From assembly GCA_032358255.1 (NCBI GenBank), contig JAULBX010012763.1:1-64000 (forward strand): a stretch of DNA of 64,000 bases, read 5' to 3'. Each line of letters starts with the position of its first letter. The first letter of the stretch is position 1. A model generated the notes under the pieces. The model was given only the letters and a program-made list of their open reading frames with translations. It was not told the DNA's origin and did not search any database. This DNA is from Heterotrichella gracilis (Eukaryota; Sar; Xanthophyceae; Tribonematales; Xanthonemataceae). Shown piece by piece: positions 21,189-29,520 of the stretch. Both the position numbers and the translations under genes were made by a program.

Positions 21189-23689
21189 ATGAGCAAGGGG
21201 AGTAAACCCACCACCAGGGCGGAGAGGAGGGCGCTGCAGGAACAACAGGTGGCGACCCAGGCCCCAAACCCTACACTAAACTCTAACCCCCGTGCAGCGC
21301 CGCGCCTCAAGCCCCCTTGCTGCCATGGGCCCCGCTGCATGCAACCCAACCCCAAACACCACAGCCCTAGAATAGAGCTCTAAAGTCTCCAAACCCTAAA
21401 TTGATGTCCTCCGCCCTGTGCAGCGCCGCGCCAAGTCCCTTGCCGCCATGGGCCCCTCCGCATGTGAGGTGTGGCTGGTGCGCCATGGCGAGACGGACTG
21501 GAACACAGCCCGGGTGATGCAGGGGCAGACAGGGGAGGAGCCTGGGCTGAATGAAAAGGGGAGGGCGCAGGGGGAGGCGGTGCGTGTGGGGGGAAGGGGC
21601 CGGGGTTGTCGCAATGGGGAAGGGGGGGCAGAGAGGGGAGGAACAAGCTGATAGGCCGCACCTACTCCCCCCCCTTGTCATGTCATGCTACCTTGCAGTG
21701 CCTTGCTCTCATGCAATTAAAGTAGGATAGGACTGGTCAGTTGCCTGACGCCAACCAGCCTATGGCACAGGCAGCTCCCAGGGAAGGTTTTTTTCCCCCA
21801 GGAGGCACATTGTGATTGCTGCGTGGCAGCCACGCATGCAAAATCTCGTTAACGTCCCCGTCCCCACCTCCTCTAACACATACACCCTCCCATCATGCAG
21901 CTCGCCCAGGCCCTGCAAGGGGAGCGCTTCAGCGGTATGTATTCCTCTGACCTGGGGAGGGCGCAGCAGACTGTGCGGCTGGTGGAGGGGGTGGTGGGGG
22001 GACAGGTGGGGGTCGGAGGGTTGGGGTGTGGGGGGGATGGGGGTGGGTGTGAGGGCGCAATGCACCCTCATGGACTGGCGGCTGGCAGTCCTTGGCAATC
22101 TACCCCCTTCATTTCCCAACACATGGCAACTGTAAAACCTCAATCCCCCACCCTCCCCCCACACCCCACCACTGCAATCAAGCACACCCTCACTTGCAGG
22201 CGATCCCCGACCCCGGCCTGCGGGAGCGCCACCTAGGGTTTCTCCAGGGTTTCACATTGGAACACAGCGCACAGCACCAACCAGAAGTACTGGCCGCGCT
22301 GTACTCCCAAGACCCTAGCACACCCCTGCCGGTAGGTCTTAAGGGTTTTAGGGTTTGGGATGCTGGCCGTACTCCATCCTAGCACACCGAGGCCAGTAGG
22401 TGTTTAGGGTTTCAGGGTTCAGGGTCCTGTGCTGTACGCCCAGTGCACTGGCCCACCCCTGCCGGTGGGATTCAGGGTTTTGAGGGGGAGGCTGCACTGT
22501 AACATCATTGATCATTTATGTCACTCTTCCACTTACGATTCCCACCTGGGTGGTTGCAGGGAGGGGGGGAGTCACTGGATGTGTTTTCACAGCGGGTGGT
22601 TTCGGCTGTCGCTGCAATTGCGGCTGCACACCCAGGTACAGTACTGACGGATTTTGGGTGTGTGTGTTTCTGTCCTGTCTTTCCCTTGCTGGCCAGTTGT
22701 GTTGGAGACACATTGTGTTACCAGCCTTGCTCCAAGTGCAGTGCATGGGGTGTACTCCTGCGTTGCTCAAACCTTAGGATTTCTGTGAGTAGAAAGTAGC
22801 AGTACCCAAAACCTTACCTCGTAAACCCTGGATGCTCACCATCCAGGATGACACTTCAATGCTGACCTATATGTACAGCTTGATGCACGACGACAACCCC
22901 ACTAAACGCTGGCCATCCTTCTTGATCACGTTTGGTCTGGTAGGGTTTTATGGTGTGCCCGCGGAGGGTTTTAGGGTTTTCCTTTGCATGCCTGCAGGTG
23001 GTAAAGTGCTTGTGGTGACTCATGGCGGGGTGCTGACGGCAGCCTACAGGTAGGGTTGGGAGAGGGTGGGAAACCCTAAAGCCTTCCATAGGTGACATGC
23101 GAGGCACTGGCCAGCGGTGCATGGAATCTATGGATTTGAAAAGTACATATTGTCATCTGCAGGGTGACATTATAAGTGCATTACATGATGAAGTCATCCC
23201 CTACCGAGGCTTTTTGTTCCTTGTCATTCGCAACAGTTACCTTCATCCTTTGGGACATGCTTTCTACCATGTCTTATGACCTGCCTTCTTTCGGTGAACC
23301 CTGTGTGTTCCACCTGGCATGACAACATTTCCTTTCTTTCCTGATTTGTCCCTCGCTGCGTGCGACAGATTATTCAGGGTCTGCTTCCCTGCCCATGTGC
23401 ATATACGCTATGGCAAGAACCACGAATGCTCGCGAGAGCTTACCCTATTTCAGGGTTTTCTCCCTCGCATTTAGCGACAGATCACCCTAACTGAGGGTTT
23501 TGTTCCCTCCCCACGTGCAGGCATGCTACCGGCAGCACCCCTGGCAAGAACCACAACTGTGCCATTAACAGGCTGCGGGTGGGGGGTGGTGGGGGGGGGA
23601 CGTGGGTGGTGGAGGGGTGGGGGGAGGTGGGGCACCTGCAAGGGGTGGGGGTTATGGAGGATGCATTTGGAGGGGGGGCGGGGGGATGA
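21189..23689 (+). CDS. Gene D: histidine phosphatase / phosphoglycerate-mutase-like enzyme
   Basis: Exons 21189-21248, 21424-21579, 21901-22005, 22200-22331, 22560-22635, 22998-23049 and 23521-23689 give 750 nt (249 aa), with phases closing. The catalytic motif LVRHGETDW puts the phospho-accepting His at residue 41. GLNEKGRAQ and YSSDLGRAQQT follow, then the PDPGLRERHLGFLQG loop and the second catalytic His at about 185 (VVTHGG). The end has NCAINRLRV and TWVVEGWGEVGHL, as in bacterial-type GpmB/CobC-like members. By family it moves or removes phosphate through a phospho-His intermediate; the substrate cannot be told. The size is normal for the superfamily. The short basic N-terminus (MSKGSKPTTRAERRAL) does not look like a secretion signal. 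Confidence 0.9.
21287..21345 (+). repeat. Echo of gene D exon 2 5' end
   Basis: The stretch GTGCAGCGCCGCGCC... at about 21291 copies the acceptor and first 45 bases of exon 2 (genuine 21418-21470), about 128 bp upstream of it. It includes a complete CAG acceptor, so it could act as a decoy splice site. Confidence 0.75.
22345..22475 (+). repeat. Two echoes of gene D exon 4 3' end
   Basis: The exon 4 end and donor (22288-22340) recur at about 22358-22398 and 22430-22475. The second keeps CCCACCCCTGCCGGTGGG, i.e. a possible donor. Each copy is followed by TTTAGGG-type sequence. Confidence 0.7.
23380..23436 (+). repeat. Echo of gene D exon 7 5' end
   Basis: Bases 23383-23435 (CTTCCCTGCCCATGTGCATA...GGCAAGAACCACGAATG) mirror the exon 7 acceptor and start (23503-23560), about 121 bp away. 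The AG of the acceptor is lost in the copy. Confidence 0.65.
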
Positions 23690-24825
23690 TGGTCGCATGC
23701 GCAGGGGGGATTGCAGGCGGGGCAAGTTGTCAGAGGGGGTGAAACTTGCAATTGCAAGCTGGGTACTGAAATTGAGATCAGCTGTATGGATCATCATTGC
23801 TATACCATACCATTGCTACCATATCACAATGATTGATATACTATGCTATGGTAGTCAGGCTTTGAATTTGTATTTTTGTAGTTCAATCATTCATTTTTGG
23901 ACTCTGCAATTCACAATGTGTTAGTGCCTGGCCGCCAGTGGCCCTAGAGAGATAGATGGAGCTGCTCGTGAGAGGATCGCTCTTTAAAAATCCTGCACTG
24001 CCTGCACGTGCATTGCTAATGCCCCTGTGGCACAATGCTACAATGTATGATGTCATCTCCTATGAGTCTCAGCCCGTCTGACTCACGTTAATCGCTTGAC
24101 ACAGACCTCAGAGTCTGACTCAGAGGTACAGTGTAAGGGTTTTGCCAAAATCGGGTTTGCTTTCTAAGACTGGCCAGCGTGAGGGGGCCTGTTGCCAAAT
24201 TGGATGGCAGGCCAACGCTTGGCAATACTCGTGGCAGACTTGCCGCAATGAGCGCTCAATCATACAATGGCGGGGTTACAAAATTGGAGGGGCAACAACC
24301 GTGATCATCACGATGCACCCTGTGACTGGTTACTAGTTTAAATGGACGGGCCGCAACTGAAAGTTTCCCATACAAGGAATCCAGCAGCGCTTCAAGTATC
24401 AGTTGCAAGTTGCGCAGTTGGCGCATGCATGACCAAGGTCATCACGATCAGTACTGCTGGGAGAAAACATCATCACCACTACCGAGGCATCCAGTGTTTG
24501 GTCAGAGAGCAATGCTGCTGCTGCAGTGGTAAGTCACATGGTAGGCTGCTAGGGTCAGAACAGAGAAACAATCCTACCGGGCTCAATTGAATCACGAATC
24601 GGCTGCCGCAGCGGCGGGAGCAACTTGCTTGAAGTTGCTCACATGTGCGTGCAGCTCGCATAAACTGCAAACATTTACTATTAGAAATTGCAGTGGATCA
24701 TTGAAACTATTCTTTTCAAGGGTGAATCATTCTACAACCATGATGGCAGAGGCTGTTTACCAACAGTGGCAACAGCTTGTAGGAGTCCTCACTCAAGGGA
24801 GGGACTTCCAGTGCAATACCCTAGC
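23690..24825. other. Convergent spacer between genes D and E
   Basis: The 3' ends of D (+) and E (-) face each other here. No exon, array or RNA gene was found; the centre is moderately AT-rich. Bases 24140-24600 hold open frames on both strands with no recognisable motif. Confidence 0.5.
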
Positions 24826-27800
24826 TTAGGTTGTCATGGGGCCGGCCACCGGCACGAGCACGTCTGGGAATGTCATCTGGCGAATCAACACATCCAGCAC
24901 CTGCAAAGGGGGGCACATTTGAATATGAGGGGGGGGGGAGGGGTGAAATGTCACGGGGAGGAGGTGTGGCTATATGGGGTCACATAAGACCCCATATACG
25001 GACTGTGAATGCAAGGATTTCCAATCATTATCAGGAGGACTTCGCAGTGCTGCGGATGTGACATATTGAAGTCCTCCTGTCATTATGCACATCCAACAGC
25101 TCAAAATGAAGGCAAACCATCGCATGTGCGCACCTGTGCTGCATTGTGTGCTGCGATGCCCAGGAACTGCGAGATTTTGTTGAACTCCGCATCCCCCCCT
25201 GCCAAGTCGCTGACCGACCTGATGATCATGCAAGGCTTCTGGTTCGTTGCACAAACTTGCATCACCGCTGGGGACTGCGGCACAAGGGGAGGGATGTTCG
25301 GGGGCCAAGGGGTGGGAACGTGTTGGGAGGAGGGTAGTACATGCACACCTGCACCACCGCTGAGGACTGAGGCACAAGGGGAGGAATGGTGTGTCTGAGA
25401 GGTGGGGATAGGAGTGGGTGTGGGTGTGGCAGGACTGCTAATGCAGCAGTGGAAGACCTTGTAGGTATTGGGCAACAGAGCTATCTGTGCCCATTATGTA
25501 GCCCTCCCATCCAGATCCTCCCACCCTCACCCATCACCACCTGCCACCCATCTCCATGACCACCACCTCCGCCTGCAGCTCCATGCACACCTGCTCCCTG
25601 TTATTAGGGTTTTAGGGTTTGCCACGTTTGTCCTCCACAAAGGTGGACGAGGCAAAACCACAGCCCCCACCCACCCATCAACCCCCCACCCCACCTGTCC
25701 ACCACCTCCGCCTTCAGCTCCTTGTACAGCTGCTCCCTGTAGGCCGCGTCGTCCACAAATGTGGATGAGGCCACTGCATAGCCCCCCCTCCCCCCACACA
25801 CCACCACACACACACACCATCATCCCACCCCACCCACCTCCATGTCCACCACCTCCGCCTTCAGCTCCTTGTACAGCTGCTCCCTGTAGGCTGCGTTGTC
25901 CACAAATGTGGATGAGGCCACTGCATAGCCCCCCGCCCTCAGCTCAGGGTCCTGCTCCAGCTCGTAGGTCATGTTGGTCATGGGGTCGGTCCACACACGG
26001 GACATGTTCACAAGGGGAACAACCTGGGGTGGGGGGAGGGGGTGGTATCACTCCATTGATGCTTCCATGAGCCAACTACCCAGCCACGCCCACGCGCACC
26101 CACACACCCAAACCCACACACGAGTCATGTGACGGGGTGCAACGACGGAACTGCCTGCCACGGCTCCTGGCGCGTCGTGCAGCCAAGACCAACTTCCCCA
26201 AACCCTACCTTAGGGTTCACCACAAGCCCTTCCACAGGGCCCCACCTCGCCACAACCTTAACCCAGCCCACCTAAACCGGCCACCTTGTCAGCCAGCTCC
26301 TGCAGCCATTCAGGCGCCTCGAACCCTACTCAAGGGTTTCTCTCAAATCCTACTCTATGTCCAAAAACCCAAAACCCTAGCGCCCCACCTTGTCAGCCAT
26401 GGCTGCAGCTCCTGCAGCCACTCGGGCACTTGAAAACTCTACCTAAGGATCCATCACCTCAAACACTACCCTAGGGTTCCCCCTGCCCCCATCCCCACCT
26501 TGTCAGCCAGCTCCTGCAGCCACTCTAGCACCTCGAACCCTACCCTAGGGTTCCACCTCAAACCCTACCTAAGGGTTCCATCTCCCACAAACCCAAAACC
26601 CTAGCCCCCCACCTTGTCAGCCAGCTCCTGCAGCCACTCAGGCACCTCGAACCAGAACTGCTGGGGGGGCGTGGCGGCAAACCCGTCCTCCGCATGGATC
26701 AGCACCTCTGTCTGCATGGGGATGGCGAAGTAGGGCGTGACTGCAAACCCTGCGTTGGCGGCTGCGGCCAGGGTGGAGGCGTTGGGGGTGTTGGCACACA
26801 CCGAGCAGCCTGCGGGTGGGGGGGAGTGGGGGGGTGGTGGGGGTGGAAGAGGGGGGAGGGGGGGGAGGGGAGAGGGAGGCAGGGCTTGAAGGTGGTGGGC
26901 ATGGGTTGGGGTAGTTTTGGTGTGGCGTGGGTTGCAATGGGATTTTTTTCTATTGATGCTGACTTGCACTGGACTGAGCATCAGAATCCCACATGGACTG
27001 GTCTTGCATCAGTGGGCGGTTGGGGTACTCAGTGTGAGGGCACTTGCGGCAGCAAGCATTGCGCCTCGTGCACATGGCTCACCAACATTAAGATTACACT
27101 CCTTAGTAGGTTGGACCAGAACCCAAAGTTACCATTTTGACCAAGGCCTAAAAGTACCCTACTGATTAACGCTCGCAAATGCATCATGTGGTTGAGGATT
27201 AGGCTTTGCAGCGCGGCCACCACATGCCCCATGTCAGGCCATCAATCCAAAACGTGCTAAAGCTCCATCACGCCCTAGGAAGATGATAAGCAGCCCACAA
27301 GCATCATTGCGGGAAGGCAAATGCTGAATTAACCCCTAATGCCCTCAGGAGTATGGGCATCCCCATGCCCACAGGAAATTCCACACACCCCTCCTTCCCT
27401 CCCCTCTCACCTGGCCGCATGAACGACATGTACCCCCCCTTGTCGTTCTTCACAAACTTATCTGGGAAGTCCACCGCGATGTCTGCAAAGTAGGAGGTCT
27501 CGCTGTCCCCCGCCATCATGGGGCGGATGAACTTCTGGTGCTGGGGGTGCGCCCAGCTGAAGGGGATGGTCACGTCGCCGATGAGGTTGTCGGGGTTCAC
27601 GCCACCGGCAATGCCTGGGGTATGGGACAGGGGATTTCAGAAGTTTTTCATTTTTATACTCTGGGGAATAACTTACATGAGGTTGTCGGGGTTCACGCCA
27701 CCGGCAATGCCTGGGGGATGGGATAGTACAGAAATTTCAGTTGTTTGTTTTGTTCTGTTTTACAGAATTTTCAGTTTGTAAAACAAACAGCTTTCTTTAC

Positions 27801-29520
27801 TGAATTTGCAGTACTGAATTTCCCGAACTAATTTTTTCAGTATTTCAACTGAATTTTCAGTATTACATTTAGGGACCCGAATTTTCAGTTTTGACACAGA
27901 AAATCCGCTAGGGTTTTCCACAAGGGTTTCTGGCCCCTCACCGGTAAACACGATGACCTTGGGGTTGATGTGGTCGATCACGTTCTGCGTGGTCATGGCC
28001 GCATTGACCATGCCCACGCCGCACACCGTGATTGCCACCAGCTTGCCGTTCAGCTCGCAGATGTAGTAGGGCCGGCTGGCAACGGTGATGTTACCATACA
28101 CCTGGGGGAAAGAGGAGCCGGGTGAGGGTTTTCTCTAGGGTTTCTACGGTATTTTCTAGGGAATTTCTGGGGTTTCTAGGGATTCAAAGGCAGGCTGGCA
28201 ACGGTGATGTTGCCGTACACCTGGGAAGGGAAGGGGGAGCCGGGTGAGGGTTTTCTCTAGGGTTTCTAGGGTATATTCTAGGGAATTTCTGGGGTTTCTA
28301 GGGATTCAAAGGCAGGCTGGCAACGGTGATGTTGCCGTACACCTGGGAAGGGAAGGGGGAGGCGGGTGAGGGTTTTCTCTAGGGTTTCTAGGGTATATTC
28401 TAGGGAATTTCTGGGGTTTCTAGGGATTCAAAGGCCGGCTGGCAACGGTGATGTTGCCGTACACTTATGGGCAAGGGTGGGCAGTGTGGGTTTTTATCTG
28501 GGGTTTCTACAGTTTCCTGGGCCAATTTCCTGGGTGTGGCATCTATTCGGGCATAACCGCAACCTTGGTTGGCACGTCAGTGAGGATGCATCCTGTAAAT
28601 ATTCACTTTGAGTGGACACAGATAACGAATTCTAGCGCTTCCACCCTCTTCCTTTACGCTCCTTGAAGCCATCACAAGGGTATCCAAGGGTTTCTTAGGG
28701 TTTCTGCCAGCGTTTGGCCACGCACAATGTCAGCATTGGCCAGTGTTGCGTCTATCTTGGGCACAAGTACAGCAATTACTTCTGTAGGGATTTCTAGGGT
28801 TTTGGCCACGCACAATGTCTGCGTTAGCCAGCGCTGCGTCTATCTCGGGCACAAAGGCAGCGATGATGGCCACATCAATATCCAAGCTGATGCCCCCGGT
28901 CTCAGTCCCAAAGTCAATGAGCTTGCGCACGTGGTGGCGGCGGGAGCCGGGCCCCTCGCTGGGGAAGGCGTCACCCAGGTCCTCCTACAGGGGGGGAGTG
29001 GGGGGTGAGGAAGGGGGAGTCACTCAGGGAAAGGTTGAGGGGATGGGGTGGGGTACATGTTAAATTTGGCCAGGGTATTAATGTGGGATGGAGAGGGGCG
29101 GTTTAATTGAAGTGCCTGGTGAGGGTGAACGGGAGGGAAGGATTCTTTAGGGTTTATATCGTAGGAATGTTGGCCACGCACACTCGCTGTGGGCGGAGGA
29201 GGGTGCTAGGTAGGGTACCTAGCACACGCACGTGTAGGGGTTTGGCAAGGGTTAGCAGCGTTTCATGGGAGGCATTAGGTTCTTGCGGGAATGTTGGCTA
29301 GGCGCTTACTACGGGAGTGAACAACTCCAGCCTATTAGGGTTTTAAGGTTCTGGGGTTTAGGGTTCGCACCATGGGGATGTTTGCCAGGCGCTCGCTGCG
29401 TCCATTGAAGTACTCCTTCTTGAACTGCTTAAAGGCCTGGCCCTCCTCTGAGGCAGCGCAGGGGCCCACCGCCAGCAGGAGGGCGGCAAGGAGGGCGAGG
29501 GTGGCGAGGTAGCGCGCCAT
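24826..29520 (-). CDS. Gene E: secreted nucleoside-phosphorylase / bark-storage-like protein
   Basis: Exons (minus): 29371-29520, 28814-28984, 27942-28101, 27411-27614, 26613-26809, 25838-26023, 25134-25274 and 24826-24900 give 1284 nt (427 aa), with phases closing. Residues 1-23 are a clear signal peptide (LATLALLAALLLAVGPCAAS), so the product enters the secretory route. The rest matches the PNP_UDP_1 fold: AIIAAFVPEIDAAL, then VCGVGMVNAAMTTQNVIDH, VIVFTGIAGG and, near the end, EVVDMESPAVMQVCATN with IIRSVSDLAGG. These are the phosphate/ribose-binding and late active-site regions of nucleoside phosphorylases and MTA nucleosidases; secreted plant relatives are vegetative (bark) storage proteins. 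Catalytic activity is therefore plausible but not proven. Almost every intron contains copies of the neighbouring exon end. Confidence 0.9.
25032..25079. mobile_element. Miniature inverted-repeat element, copy 2 (48 bp)
   Basis: It has the same 11-base inverted termini (CAGGAGGACTT / AAGTCCTCCTG) as the element at 2883-2934 but a different, GC-richer centre. TCATTAT flanks it exactly at 25025-25031 and 25080-25086, a 7-bp target-site duplication. It lies in the last intron of gene E. Confidence 0.8.
25355..25392 (-). repeat. Echo of gene E exon 7 5' end
   Basis: CACCGCTGAGGACTGAGGCA and the following GGGGAGGAATG repeat the exon 7 acceptor region (genuine 25263-25298), about 96 bp further into the intron. 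The copied acceptor is changed from CTGCGG to CTGAGG. Confidence 0.7.
25540..25800 (-). repeat. Two partial copies of gene E exon 6
   Basis: Bases about 25695-25790 repeat about 95 bases of the 3' part of exon 6 (25838-25935) with few changes; read on the minus strand the copy still encodes TFVDDAAYREQLYKELKAEV. An older copy spans about 25545-25665 and is interrupted at about 25600-25625 by TTAGGGTTTTAGGGTTT. Neither copy has a good acceptor, so they are probably not exons, though the nearer one keeps an open frame. Confidence 0.8.
26282..26545 (-). repeat. Three echoes of gene E exon 5 3' end
   Basis: The exon 5 end and donor (genuine boundary 26613) recur with boundaries at 26285, 26389 and 26499, i.e. 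spacings of 104, 110 and 114 bp. All keep CCACCTTGTCAGCCA and a potential donor. Each is followed by CTACCCTAGGGTTCCA-like sequence. Confidence 0.9.
27660..27720 (-). repeat. Echo of gene E exon 4 5' end
   Basis: AGGTTGTCGGGGTTCACGCC and the bases after it at 27680-27718 copy the start of exon 4 and its acceptor (27579-27620) almost exactly, 97 bp upstream of it on the coding strand. The copied acceptor is intact. Confidence 0.9.
28180..28470 (-). repeat. Three tandem copies of gene E exon 3 5' end (about 122-bp unit)
   Basis: The exon 3 start boundary at 28101 recurs at 28220, 28342 and 28464 (spacings 119, 122 and 122). Each unit holds the exon start, a TTCTAGGG-rich intron piece and, in the nearer ones, a working-looking acceptor. 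The units at 28220 and 28342 are nearly identical, so the array grew recently. Confidence 0.92.
28718..28792 (-). repeat. Echo of gene E exon 2 3' end
   Basis: Bases 28718-28785 repeat the last part of exon 2 and its donor (28805-28870), 87 bp away. Shared words include TTGGCCACGCACAATGTC, so the GTGCGTGG donor is preserved. Confidence 0.88.
29160..29320 (-). repeat. Two echoes of gene E exon 1 3' end
   Basis: Weakened copies of the exon 1 end (29369-29408) lie at about 29164-29200 and 29286-29318, sharing GGAATGTTGGC and a CGCACTCGCTG-like core. They are more diverged than most echoes here. Confidence 0.55.
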
